Shown here: positions 10,027 to 18,516 of the stretch, piece after piece
How the letters are laid out: each line of letters opens with the position of its first letter
How positions within the stretch are numbered: position 1 is the first letter of the stretch
Assembly (NCBI RefSeq): GCF_029240215.1
Contig: NZ_JARBTK010000003.1
Location: forward strand, 248,001-312,000
Reading direction: 5' to 3'
Source: Chryseobacterium sp.
GTDB taxonomy: Bacteria; Bacteroidota; Bacteroidia; Flavobacteriales; Weeksellaceae
DNA: 64,000 nt
The notes under the pieces: generated by a model
What the model saw: only the letters and a program-made list of their open reading frames with translations
Database searches by the model: none
Told to the model about the DNA's origin: nothing
Made by a program: the position numbers and the translations under genes

Positions 10027-12438
10027 CTATTTTAAAATTTCATTGTAGTAGAGTGGAGTATCATCTTCTTCATCAAATCCGATGATAATTACTTTAAATT
10101 CTTTTGCACTATCATTGTTATAAAACTGTATGGTTGTAGGTTCTTTATCATCTTTTAGAAGATAGGGATTCCAGTAGAGTGTGCTTCGGGAATCTTTTGT
10201 AAGGCTTTGGGTCTCTATGCTTTCATAGATCTGATTATTAAAAGGTTCTTCTTTATCATACCCTTTTAAATTCATTTCTTTTAATGTTTTAGATTTAGTA
10301 TCCTGAACAGACCCTGTGATTCCTCCACGGCGTGTATAGATTAGAATAGCTCCGTTTCCACCACCTGCACTTCCCGAAAAGAAACCTCTTATTACTTTGA
10401 TCATCGCAACTTCGGGAACAGAAATCATGGAGATTTGAGAACCGTCAATTCTCATTTCGTCAAGAAAAATTTCTACTTGTCCGCCGCGCATCGTTGCAGT
10501 AGTGTTTCCACCCTGAGAATTGATCTGTAATCCTGGGACTCTGCCCTGTAGCCACTGAACAACATTGAGAGCTCCCATTCCGTTGTTTTCATTGACAAAG
10601 TCAAACACCATTTCGTTGGCACTTTTAAACATCGGACTGCTCAATTCATCATTCAGCTTTTTAGTTTTATTTCTTTTATCAGCTTTTATTTTTACTTCTT
10701 CAATATCAGTTACTTTTTCATTGATAAACTTCTCCGAAGCCAGATTGGCAATAGATTGGGCAACTTTTGCAGGAATTTCTTCTCCCTGAATTCTTTCAGT
10801 CAGTTTCATTCTGCTGTCAGGTAATTCTTTTCTAAGCGGTACAAAGCTGAAATCTGGCTGAAAGTAAACCTGAGTACTGTTAACAACAGCTTTATCACTT
10901 GAATTAAGCTGATAGGAGAAAGTCATGGTATCTTCAAAAACAAGATTTTTTAAAGTAAAAAGTCCTGAAGCATCTGTCTTGATCTGATGAAATTTCATCC
11001 CCGTATCAGGCATTTTAAAAATTAAATTAAGATCTGCGTTGGCAGCTGGCTTACCTTGAGAAACAACTTTTCCTTTATATGAAATATAAGATTCAGGTTT
11101 GTTTTTTATAAAAGGATAATTGCCAAGCATGATGCTGTTCCAGTTAAATCGGTTCCATTTTTCGGAAATAAGGAGAGCATCCAATGCTTCCGACTGATGA
11201 TTTTTGGTGAAATATTGTGCAGGTCTGGAAATGGTTGAACTGAAATCACCTGTGAGCCAAAGACTGCTTAAAACGCTGTTTTCCTCTTCAGAACTGCTTC
11301 TTTCCGGATCGGTTACAACAATGCTGTATCCGTTGTAATTGGCATTCTTCCCAATTGTGAGAGAATTTTTGGCTCTTTCGGATGGATTAAGATTACTTGT
11401 AAGGTTAGGTTTTTTGATATTTAAAAGATCAGGCTGTACAAAACATAAACGCTGAGCAACTACATTTTCTTTTGAATCAAATAAAGTAAGTTGTAAAACT
11501 CCGTTAACGAGTTTGTTTGCCGGGATAGAAGCCGATTGTGCATCGGTCATTTTATGGATGATTGCTTTATAAACAAGTACATTATTGATTGTACCCAAAA
11601 TTTTATATGGCTGAGTATCTGCAGAAATATTTTTTGACTGAATAGAATATTTTACGGCAGTATTGCTGCTTTCAACCTGCAGATTAATTCCTGAAGAACT
11701 AACTGGAGGTAAATTAATACTAACTTTTTTTCCTGCCTCATCCTGAAGAGTGACCTGATATTTTTTTCCGACCTGAGGTTTGATAGTAAATGATCCTACA
11801 TTCTGATCAAAACCTGTCAACTTTACGATTGGTGTGTCAGGATTTTCAGTTTCACTAACAAAACCATTCCATTTTGAAGGGGTGATTCCTTTTGAATGTA
11901 ATCTTACAGCAAATTTTGTTTTAATGCCGTCTATAAAAGTTCCGCTTTCAGGATGTACAGTTGCTGACCAGACAGCTTCCGTATCAGTTTGCAATTTTTG
12001 AGGAGATAAGGGATTGTATATTGTTATGGGTTGCAGATAATTGAAGTCTTCACTGAAATTGGTCATCCACGTAGTATATGCCCTGATAAAATATACATCT
12101 TCTTTTAAATTTGCTGCCAAAAGAAAACTGCCACTTCCTTCGCCCTTTAATAGAGGAACCATTTTTTTGTCAATCAGTTTTTTACTGCGGTCATACAATT
12201 CTACAAAAAGGTTTGTGGAAATCGTGGAACGGTTATATCCTTCAAAAACAAATGCCTTAAACCAGAGATTCTCTCCGGTTACATAATGATCTTTGTTGAA
12301 AAGCAAATGAATTTTTTCTTGTGGATAATTTTCTGCGAATTTCTGAAGAGCTGTTTCAGCTTTATCCTGTGTGTAAGCATAGGTTGCAGCAGATAATGTA
12401 AGCACTAAAGCCATCCTTTTAAATAAATAAATACTCAT
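10027..12438 (-). CDS. Secreted MG2-domain / TonB-plug-like protein, paralogue 2
   Basis: An 803-residue paralogue of the gene at 7496-9910 with the same order of parts: a signal peptide ending near AATYAYTQ, an MG2-like start (IHLLFNKDHYVTGENLWFKA), a central region with FSEDFNYLQPITIYNPLSPQ, a peptidase-regulatory-like domain (YISYKGKVVSQGKPAANADL) near residue 450, and a plug-like end (VVQWLQGRVPGLQIN ... GGGNGAILIYTRRGG). Conservation of the linker VTDIEEVKIKA in both copies shows recent common origin. They probably act at the cell surface or periplasm; substrate and partner are unknown. A -7-like TATTTTTG lies upstream on the minus strand at 12470-12477, without a clear -33 element. Confidence 0.8.
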   Translation of the reverse strand: MSIYLFKRMALVLTLSAATYAYTQDKAETALQKFAENYPQEKIHLLFNKDHYVTGENLWFKAFVFEGYNRSTISTNLFVELYDRSKKLIDKKMVPLLKGEGSGSFLLAANLKEDVYFIRAYTTWMTNFSEDFNYLQPITIYNPLSPQKLQTDTEAVWSATVHPESGTFIDGIKTKFAVRLHSKGITPSKWNGFVSETENPDTPIVKLTGFDQNVGSFTIKPQVGKKYQVTLQDEAGKKVSINLPPVSSSGINLQVESSNTAVKYSIQSKNISADTQPYKILGTINNVLVYKAIIHKMTDAQSASIPANKLVNGVLQLTLFDSKENVVAQRLCFVQPDLLNIKKPNLTSNLNPSERAKNSLTIGKNANYNGYSIVVTDPERSSSEEENSVLSSLWLTGDFSSTISRPAQYFTKNHQSEALDALLISEKWNRFNWNSIMLGNYPFIKNKPESYISYKGKVVSQGKPAANADLNLIFKMPDTGMKFHQIKTDASGLFTLKNLVFEDTMTFSYQLNSSDKAVVNSTQVYFQPDFSFVPLRKELPDSRMKLTERIQGEEIPAKVAQSIANLASEKFINEKVTDIEEVKIKADKRNKTKKLNDELSSPMFKSANEMVFDFVNENNGMGALNVVQWLQGRVPGLQINSQGGNTTATMRGGQVEIFLDEMRIDGSQISMISVPEVAMIKVIRGFFSGSAGGGNGAILIYTRRGGITGSVQDTKSKTLKEMNLKGYDKEEPFNNQIYESIETQSLTKDSRSTLYWNPYLLKDDKEPTTIQFYNNDSAKEFKVIIIGFDEEDDTPLYYNEILK

Positions 12439-12758
12439 TCTTTAATTTGCGTTTTTTAAAATTAATTTTCAAAAATACATTTTTTCCTTACTTAGGAGAA
12501 ATAAATAATATTCATACACCTTTTTTTTTTGAAATTACACATAAATTAAAATCAAAGATTTGAAGTATTTTACTTTACAGATGCTGATTATTTAATGAAT
12601 GAGAGACTTTTATTCTTTTTTAAATTAAAAATAAAATTTAAACTTAATTGGAAAGATAAATAATATTATTTAAATGTTATCGTTGATATAGGTGAATTAA
12701 AATTAAAATATCGGATTTTATGTAGTAAAAATTTATTATGTTAAATTAAAAACCTTAC
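12439..12758. other. AT-rich intergenic region
   Basis: About 320 bp between the divergently oriented paralogue 2 and the HTH pseudogene. It is very AT-rich with long A and T runs. Apart from a possible minus-strand -7 element (12470-12477, TATTTTTG) I see no gene, RNA or repeat here. Confidence 0.5.
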
Positions 12759-13023
12759 ATGATGGAAAAATTAGATCCGCAATTATCGGAAGAACAATTT
12801 GCAACTGCAGTTTTGACCTTGCTTTCCGAAATTTTAGAAACTCTTAAAAAATCGCCGGGAAATGATTTGAATTATTATGACAGTGCTGATGTCAAACAAC
12901 TTTTAAATATAAGTGACAGCACACTCCACCGATTAAGAAAACAAAAATGATATTCCGCATATCAGGATCGGACGCAAAATATTTTACCCGAAATCATTTT
13001 TCATCACTGCCCTCAAACAATGA
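12759..13023 (+). pseudogene. HTH_17/excisionase-like DNA-binding protein, frameshifted
   Basis: The first 63 codons encode MEKLDPQLSEEQF ... YYDSADVKQLLNISDSTLHRLRKQ, a MerR/excisionase-type winged helix whose second half is missing because TGA follows at 12948. If one A of the five-A run at 12943-12947 is skipped, the frame continues NDIPHIRIGRKIFYPKSFF and stops at 13021-13023, the expected wing of the fold. So the gene is broken by a one-base insertion, or the reading has an extra A. Proteins like this are often small regulators of accessory DNA in Bacteroidota. The stop at 13021 lies in the terminator hairpin. Two ATGs (12759 and 12762) can serve as start. Confidence 0.8.
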
Positions 13024-13033
13024 GGGCTTTTTT
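13009..13033 (+). terminator. Terminator of the HTH pseudogene
   Basis: GCCCTCA (13009-13015) pairs with TGAGGGC (13021-13027) around an AACAA loop, followed by six T. It overlaps the last codons and stop of the frame-corrected HTH gene, which supports that frame as the original one. Confidence 0.8.
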
Positions 13034-13290
13034 ATGACCATTTTCACTCTTTCATTGATGATCAATTCATCATACTTCTGTTCTCTTCGCCTTCTGTTTG
13101 GCAGCTCTTCGATAAAAGATTCTTTTTTCCGAATCAGACCAGAAGAAAGCATAACGATTGTGCGGGCAACAGTGCAATAAACCGTTCAGAATACTTCAAT
13201 TGCTGTCAAAAGCTGTCATTATTTGCAGGAATGATGTACGCTTGAATATTCTGTTTTACCTTCGTTTCATCAACCAATAAATTACATAAG

Positions 13291-13929
13291 ATGGCACGTA
13301 TTACAAAAGGAATCCTTGGAGGATTTTCATGAAAAGTAGGTACAATCGTAGGAGCCAACTGGCGAGGACAAGACATTATCAGAAGTACGCCCAAACCAAG
13401 CAGCAGACCGCCGAGCGAAAAACAGCTTTTGCAGCAGAACAAATTTAAACTGGTGATTAATTTCCTGCAACCAATCAAAAACATTCAGAGCAGATATTTC
13501 GGATCGGGGAGTGGCTCCAAATCAAGAGTCAATATGGCGACTTCGTACACTATTAATGAAGCAGTGCAGGTGACGGCAAATGTTCCTTCTTTGGTGTACA
13601 ACAAAATTCTGATTACAAAAGGCAATCTGGCTGGTTTCCAAAATCCTTCGGCAGTTCCGCAGAGTGGGCAAATGCTGAGTCTTTCCTGGGAAGATAACAG
13701 CATTCAGGGAAATGCAAAAGCTACCGACATAGCCAATGCAGTCTGCTATTGCGAAGAGCTCGGGACATTTGAAATTTTCCAATCACTGAATGATCGCAGT
13801 TCCGTGACTGCCGATATTACATTAGCACCTTATTATTCGGGAAAAGAAATTCATGTCTGGATGTACTTTAATATTGAAGAATCCCTCGCCTGCAACAGTC
13901 CGTATCTCGGTATGTTTACCGTTCTTTAG
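13291..13929 (+). pseudogene. DUF6266 family gene with an internal nonsense codon
   Basis: Reading from ATG at 13291 gives MARITKGILGGFS, then TGA at 13330-13332, then KVGTIVGANWRGQDIIRS and an open frame to 13929. The start, the KVGTIVG stretch and the ending match the DUF6266 family of Bacteroidota, about 210 residues, in which a Gly is expected at the stop position; a single G-to-T change (GGA to TGA) explains it. The downstream part (from an internal ATG at 13429) is intact, so decay is recent or the codon is misread. The family's role is unknown. A good terminator follows at 13937. Confidence 0.8.
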
Positions 13930-13936
13930 TTCTCAG

Positions 13937-13964
13937 TCTCCATCATTTGATGGAGATTTTTTTT
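13937..13964 (+). terminator. Terminator after the DUF6266 pseudogene
   Basis: TCTCCATCA (13937-13945) pairs perfectly with TGATGGAGA (13948-13956) around a TT loop and is followed by eight T. Confidence 0.85.
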
Positions 13965-13967
13965 GTG

Positions 13968-13979
13968 GTGGCTGAGCGT
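13968..13979 (+). repeat. REP-like fragment
   Basis: GTGGCTGAGCGT, the first half of the REP-like element seen in full at 13996-14052 and 14561-14585, here cut short just after the terminator T run. Confidence 0.6.
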
Positions 13980-13995
13980 TCTTAAAAATATTCAA

Positions 13996-14052
13996 GGTGG
14001 CTGAGCGTAGCCGAAGCCACATTGGGCGTGGCTTCGGCTACGCTCAGCCACC
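13996..14052. repeat. REP-like pair forming a 25-bp perfect inverted repeat
   Basis: Two copies of one element in opposite orientation: 13996-14020 (begins GGTGGCTGAGCG) and 14028-14052, exact reverse complements with a 7-nt spacer ATTGGGC. It is far more GC-rich than the surroundings. Each copy is itself a partial palindrome (GGTGGCT ... AGCCACC). Such structures are typical of extragenic palindromic (REP/BIME) repeats. It lies between the DUF6266 pseudogene and the GIY-YIG gene. Confidence 0.85.
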
Positions 14053-14139
14053 GGTATCTTTGCTATTTTTGTTGATGGTTTTAATTTTATGTATTTATTT
14101 AATAAAAATTACTATTTTTAAATAAAAAAAATACAAATC

Positions 14140-14454
14140 ATGAAAGGATGGATGTATATTCTCCTGTGCTCAGACGGTAGCTACTACACAGGAAGTACCA
14201 ACAATCTCGAACTGAGGCTCGCACAGCATCAGAATGGTGAAGGAGCTAATCATACTAAAAAAAGACTTCCCGTAAAACTTCTTTATTATGAAGAATATGA
14301 CCGCATTGATCTTGCCTTTTATCGTGAAAAACAGGTGCAGGGTTGGAGCAGGAAGAAGAAAGAAGCGTTGATAAATGGATGGGACGAAGAATTAAAAAAA
14401 GCAGCCGATTGTATGAATGAAACTCATTGTAAGTTTTATGATAAAGAAGGGTAG
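14140..14454 (+). CDS. GIY-YIG single-domain endonuclease
   Basis: A 104-residue protein of the UPF0213/YhbQ-like GIY-YIG family: WMYILLCSDGSYYTGSTNNLELRLAQH gives the two beta strands (Y-I-L and Y-T-G), with R in NLELRLAQHQ and E in FYREKQVQGWSR as the catalytic Arg and Glu. Stand-alone members are common in Bacteroidota; the biological substrate is not known. It is boxed in by REP-like elements on both sides: the full pair upstream at 13996-14052, a fragment starting at its last base (14454), and another copy at 14561. The start ATG at 14140 directly precedes KGWMYIL; no strong promoter was found in front. Confidence 0.85.
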   Translation: MKGWMYILLCSDGSYYTGSTNNLELRLAQHQNGEGANHTKKRLPVKLLYYEEYDRIDLAFYREKQVQGWSRKKKEALINGWDEELKKAADCMNETHCKFYDKEG

Positions 14455-14465
14455 GTGGCTGAGCG
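14454..14465 (+). repeat. REP-like fragment
   Basis: GGTGGCTGAGCG, the first 12 bases of the REP-like element, beginning at the stop codon of the GIY-YIG gene; the sequence then diverges. Confidence 0.6.
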
Positions 14466-14560
14466 ATAAAATAAGCATCTTCCAAATTTACACGATCATC
14501 AGTACCCAATATGAAAATATAAAATAAAATAACCCAACCTTAAAAAAATCAAAAATCACA

Positions 14561-14585
14561 GGTGGCTGAGCGTAGCCGAAGCCAC
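14561..14585 (+). repeat. REP-like element, single full copy
   Basis: Identical over 25 bp to 13996-14020 (starts GGTGGCTGAGCG, ends GAAGCCAC), not paired with an inverted partner here. It lies just upstream of the promoter of the exonuclease gene. Confidence 0.75.
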
Positions 14586-14608
14586 CCACATTTTACGGTT
14601 TCCCATAA

Positions 14609-14637
14609 TTGGGATTCCCATTTTTTTTTTACATTTG
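14609..14637 (+). promoter_or_regulatory. Bacteroidota-type promoter for the exonuclease-BRCT gene
   Basis: TTG (14609-14611), 18 nt, then TACATTTG (14630-14637), a match to the -33/-7 consensus. Transcription would begin near 14643, giving a leader of about 15 nt before the ATG at 14658, which supports that start. Confidence 0.6.
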
Positions 14638-14657
14638 ACAAAACTAAAACCACGGAA

Positions 14658-15551
14658 ATGAGATTTACAGCCATTGACTTTGAAAAGGCAAACAATGATT
14701 CATGTTCTGTCTGCAGCATCGGGATCTCGGTATTTGAAAACGGAACAGTAATCTATTCCAATAATTTTCTGGTACAGCCACCCGGCAATGAATACCTTGC
14801 CCTTCATACCTCTATCCACGGAATCACGGCAGAAGATACCTGTACTGCTCCGCATTTTCCTGCGGTTTGGGATTTGATCAGAGAACATATTGAAGGTCAG
14901 GTGGTCGTGGCACACAATGGATGTACGGTAGAATTTCCGATTCTGGAAAGCTTATTCAGGTATTATGAAATAGATCTCCCTGCATACCAAGGCATCTGCA
15001 CTTTACAGCTTTCCCAACAGCTTTTTCCTTATCTAAACAATCATCAATTGTCAACGCTTGCCGAACTGTTGAATCTGAATTTCAGCGAAAAGCTTCATCA
15101 CAATTCTCAATATGATGCTGAAGTTTGCGGATTGATTTTCCTGAAAATGAATCAGTATTTCAAATTGAACAGCTTCTTTCAACCTGATCATCAAATAAAG
15201 AAAGAAGCTGTAAAAAAAGATTTCTTTTCAGAAACTTTCGCCTCCAAAAAGATCAATTCTTCGCTCATTTACCCAACCGTAAAACCAAAGTACGAAAACC
15301 ACTATTTCTATTCTAAAAAAGTAGTCATTACCGGAGAGTTCACTGCCTTCCCGAAACAGCGAAATAAATTAGCACAGATTTTATTTGACTGCGGTGCAGA
15401 TATCAACACCAGCATTTCAAAAAATACAGATCTGGTATTGGTAGGAACCGGAGCCGGACCCAAGAAAATGGAAAAGATTTCTGCTTTGAGTATTGCGGTG
15501 ATGAATGAGGAGGAGTTGCTGGGGTTGATTGGGGAGTTTATTAAAACTTAA
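14658..15551 (+). CDS. DnaQ-like 3'-5' exonuclease with C-terminal BRCT domain
   Basis: A 297-residue protein. The N-terminal DEDD exonuclease has motif I FTAIDFEKAN (Asp and Glu), motif II VVAHNGCTVEFPIL and motif III HNSQYDAEVCG (His and Asp), so the catalytic set is complete. Near residue 210 a BRCT domain starts (YFYSKKVVITGEF, GADINTSISKNTDLVLVG), a module that binds DNA ends or phosphopeptides. The fusion is found in Bacteroidota as an exonuclease of the DNA polymerase III epsilon-like type; a role in DNA repair is inferred. I chose the ATG at 14658 instead of upstream in-frame codons because those run through a REP-like repeat and the promoter. Confidence 0.85.
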   Translation: MRFTAIDFEKANNDSCSVCSIGISVFENGTVIYSNNFLVQPPGNEYLALHTSIHGITAEDTCTAPHFPAVWDLIREHIEGQVVVAHNGCTVEFPILESLFRYYEIDLPAYQGICTLQLSQQLFPYLNNHQLSTLAELLNLNFSEKLHHNSQYDAEVCGLIFLKMNQYFKLNSFFQPDHQIKKEAVKKDFFSETFASKKINSSLIYPTVKPKYENHYFYSKKVVITGEFTAFPKQRNKLAQILFDCGADINTSISKNTDLVLVGTGAGPKKMEKISALSIAVMNEEELLGLIGEFIKT

Positions 15552-15600
15552 TTAGACAAATAGTTAAACCTTCCCGATGAGGTGACAATAGATTTTTAAT

Positions 15601-15608
15601 TATCTTTG
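15601..15608 (+). promoter_or_regulatory. -7 element of the hsd promoter
   Basis: A perfect TATCTTTG; the -33 region is not recognisable. Transcription would start near 15613, leaving about 55 nt of leader before hsdM. Confidence 0.55.
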
Positions 15609-15667
15609 ATTTCTTAACATATAAATAAATAACAGTACTATAAAACTGTTGATCAAGAAAAGATATA

Positions 15668-17251
15668 ATGGCAACGAAAACAGCTGCAAAAACAAAAAGT
15701 ACCGAAGAAATCCTCTGGGATTCTGCCAATAAATTAAGAGGTTCTGTGGAGCCTTCCGAATACAAGCACGTGGTGTTGAGTCTGATCTTCCTCAAGTTTG
15801 CGAATGACAAATTCTTGAGAAGAAGAAAGGAACTTATCAACGAACATAAAGAAGCTTTTCTGGATATTCCCGAGTTCTATCAGGCGGAGAATGTCTTTTA
15901 CCTGCCGGAAGAATCGCGGTGGACTTTTATTATGGAAAACGCCAAACAGGAAAATATTACCCTGATTGTAGATTCTGCCCTAAAAACCATTGAGCGTACC
16001 AACAAATCTCTGGAAGGTGCTTTGCCCGATAATTATTTTTCACGTCTTGGGCTGGATCAGTCTAAGTTCTCGGCTTTGCTGGATACCATCAACAATATTG
16101 ATACGCTACGCGACGAAGCCCATGATATTGTCGGGCGTGTGTATGAATATTTCCTGAGCAAATTTGCCATTGCCGAAGGGAAAGGAAAAGGAGAATTCTA
16201 TACGCCAAAGTCTATCGTCAACCTCATCGCTGAAATGATAGAGCCTTACAAAGGGAAAATCTATGACCCTTCCTGTGGTTCGGGTGGGATGTTTGTACAG
16301 TCGCTGAAGTTTATTGAAAAGCATAAGGGAAACAAAAAAGACGTTTCTATCTACGGTCAGGAGCTGACCAACACGACCTATAAACTCGCCAAGATGAATC
16401 TCGCCATCCGTGGGATTTCTTCTAATCTGGGGAACAAAGCAGCAGATACTTTTGGCGACGACCAGCATAAAGATCTGAAAGCCGACTACATAATGGCGAA
16501 CCCACCTTTTAATTTAAAAGACTGGCGTGCGGAAAACGAACTGACCACCGACCCAAGATGGGCAGGTTATGAAGTGCCACCAAAATCCAATGCCAATTAT
16601 GCGTGGATTCTGAATATGATCTCCAAGCTTTCTCAGAATGGCGTTGCCGGATTTATTTTGGCAAACGGTGCCTTGAGCGGTGGTGGTGAAGAATATAAAA
16701 TCCGGAAGCAGATTATTGAAAATGATTTGGTGGAAGCGGTTGTGATTTTACCAAGAGCAATGTTTTATTCTACCGATATTTCAGTAACGCTTTGGATTCT
16801 GAACCGCAATAAAAACGAAAGAACTTTTGAAGTAAATGACGGCATTAAAAATTACCGTAACCGAAAAGGCGAAGTGCTGTTTATGGATTTGCGTCAGAAA
16901 GGTGAACCGTTTGAAAAGAAATTCATTCAGTTTGGCGAAGATGAAATTACTGCGATTGCGACTCATTATCACAATTGGCAACAATTCCCCTCCACTGGAG
17001 GGGTGTCCGAAGGACGGGGTGGTTACAATATCCCTGAATATTCTTACAGTGCTACTTTAGAAGAAATTCGTCAAAAAGACTATTCTTTGGTACCGAGTAA
17101 ATATATTGAATTCGTCAACCGTGATGAAAGTCTGGATTATGCTGAGCAGATGCAAAGTTTACAGACTGATTTGAAAGATCTGTTTCAGCAGGAAAGTCAG
17201 TTGAAAGATGAGGTTTCCAATGTTTTTAAAACTCTCGGCTATGAGTTATAA
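15668..17251 (+). CDS. hsdM: Type I restriction-modification system, N6-adenine methyltransferase subunit
   Basis: Modification subunit HsdM, 527 residues, which with HsdS methylates adenine in a bipartite target. The N-terminal helical domain (LWDSANKLRGSVEPSEYKHV) matches HsdM_N; the methyltransferase core has the SAM motif DPSCGSGGMF from Asp200 and the catalytic motif NPPF from Asn278, followed by NYAWILNMISKL. Motifs are intact. The last 11 bases overlap hsdS. GC content is visibly higher than in the RADAR genes downstream, which suggests hsdM/hsdR and the module between them have different histories. Confidence 0.96.
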   Translation: MATKTAAKTKSTEEILWDSANKLRGSVEPSEYKHVVLSLIFLKFANDKFLRRRKELINEHKEAFLDIPEFYQAENVFYLPEESRWTFIMENAKQENITLIVDSALKTIERTNKSLEGALPDNYFSRLGLDQSKFSALLDTINNIDTLRDEAHDIVGRVYEYFLSKFAIAEGKGKGEFYTPKSIVNLIAEMIEPYKGKIYDPSCGSGGMFVQSLKFIEKHKGNKKDVSIYGQELTNTTYKLAKMNLAIRGISSNLGNKAADTFGDDQHKDLKADYIMANPPFNLKDWRAENELTTDPRWAGYEVPPKSNANYAWILNMISKLSQNGVAGFILANGALSGGGEEYKIRKQIIENDLVEAVVILPRAMFYSTDISVTLWILNRNKNERTFEVNDGIKNYRNRKGEVLFMDLRQKGEPFEKKFIQFGEDEITAIATHYHNWQQFPSTGGVSEGRGGYNIPEYSYSATLEEIRQKDYSLVPSKYIEFVNRDESLDYAEQMQSLQTDLKDLFQQESQLKDEVSNVFKTLGYEL

Positions 17252-18467
17252 GAGATTAGGTAATTATATTCAACAGGTTAATGTTCGGAACAGAGATTCG
17301 GCAACAGAAGTTCTTTTAGGCGTGAGCATTACTAAAAAGCTGATACCTTCAATTGCAAATATCATAGGTACGGATATGTCTGTCTATAAAATCATTGAGA
17401 AAAGACAATTTGCCTATGGAACTGTGACTTCAAGAAATGGAGAAAAGATTTCCATTGCTTTATCTGACCAGTATGATAAAGCGCTAGTTTCTCAAATCTA
17501 CGTTGTTTTTGAAGTGATTGATACTGATGAATTGCTTCCTGAATATTTAATGATGTGGTTTTCCAGACCTGAGTTTGACAGATATGTTAGATTCCATTCT
17601 CACGGCAGTACGAGAGAAACTTTTGATTGGGCAGATATGTGTGAAGTTGAATTACCCATTCCAACAATCGAAGAACAGCGAGAAATTGTTGCGCAATACC
17701 AAAGCATAGCCAATAAAATAAAAGTCAACGAGCAGATTTGCGAAAAGTTAGAAGCTACTGCGCAGGCTTTGTACAAACATTGGTTTGTGGATTTTGAGTT
17801 TCCAAATGAAGAGGGAAATCCTTACAAATCTTCCAAAGGTAAAATGGTTTGGAACGAAGAGCTTGGAAAGGAGATTCCGGAGGGGTGGGAAGTGAAGAGA
17901 TTGGGAGATATTTCTAAAATAATTACAAAAGGTACAACTCCAGAAAAAATGTCATCTTTGAAAAATGATTATTATTCCATACCTTTTATTAAAGGTGAAA
18001 CTATTAATGAAAATCACACACTAAATATTGATAAAACATCATATATAAATGATAATATACATAATACTGATTTAAAAAGGTCAATTATTTATAAACATGA
18101 CATTCTTTTTTCCATAGCTGGTACACTAGGTAAATATTCTATCTATGAAGAAAATCACAATGCGAATTGTAATCAAGCAGTAGCTATTATTAGATCTAAT
18201 AAAGCAAAATATATCTATTGGAATTTTTTAGCTAATGAACATAAGGAATACTTCAATTTTAATATACAGCAAGCCGTACAAGCAAACTATAGCTTAGATA
18301 CTGTTAGTAATTATAGATTACTTGTAGCTAAAGACGATGATTTAGTGGACTTTTTTACTACTAAAATTTATTCTCCAATATTGAATTTTAGAGTACAAAA
18401 CCAAAAAATCGCACAACTGCAAAGTTTGTTGTTGTCGCGGTTGGGGAGGAAAAACTTATTAATTTGA
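17241..18467 (+). CDS. hsdS: Type I restriction-modification system, specificity subunit
   Basis: DNA-recognition subunit HsdS, 408 residues from the ATG at 17241, which overlaps the hsdM stop (17249-17251); an in-frame codon at 17208 would add 11 residues from inside hsdM and is less likely. It shows the standard plan: TRD1 (residues 1-150), central conserved helix (EEQREIVAQYQSIANKI ... ALYKHWFVDFEFPNEEG), TRD2 starting EGWEVKRLGDISKI, and a distal helix ending QKIAQLQSLLLSRLG. TRD2 is much more AT-rich than TRD1, with the change near 17910, so the specificity may have been changed by recombination. The C-terminal tail is short. Confidence 0.93.
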   Translation: MSYKRLGNYIQQVNVRNRDSATEVLLGVSITKKLIPSIANIIGTDMSVYKIIEKRQFAYGTVTSRNGEKISIALSDQYDKALVSQIYVVFEVIDTDELLPEYLMMWFSRPEFDRYVRFHSHGSTRETFDWADMCEVELPIPTIEEQREIVAQYQSIANKIKVNEQICEKLEATAQALYKHWFVDFEFPNEEGNPYKSSKGKMVWNEELGKEIPEGWEVKRLGDISKIITKGTTPEKMSSLKNDYYSIPFIKGETINENHTLNIDKTSYINDNIHNTDLKRSIIYKHDILFSIAGTLGKYSIYEENHNANCNQAVAIIRSNKAKYIYWNFLANEHKEYFNFNIQQAVQANYSLDTVSNYRLLVAKDDDLVDFFTTKIYSPILNFRVQNQKIAQLQSLLLSRLGRKNLLI

Positions 18468-18516
18468 ATTTTATACAGCAATAAAAACTATAAATTATAA
18501 TGAAAATTTAAAAAAA

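Noticed and set aside
12947..13180. Plus-strand ORF starting in the HTH gene
   Set aside because: It starts inside the frameshifted region, runs through the terminator hairpin and does not resemble a protein.
13206..13782. Minus-strand ORFs opposite the DUF6266 region
   Set aside because: Shadow frames with no recognisable domain; the plus strand explains the region.
13429..13929. 166-residue ORF as a gene of its own
   Set aside because: It is the downstream part of the DUF6266 gene after the nonsense codon; the family start is at 13291.
14562..14657. Upstream extension of the exonuclease gene
   Set aside because: The added residues are a translation of the REP-like element and the promoter; the start at 14658 fits the family.
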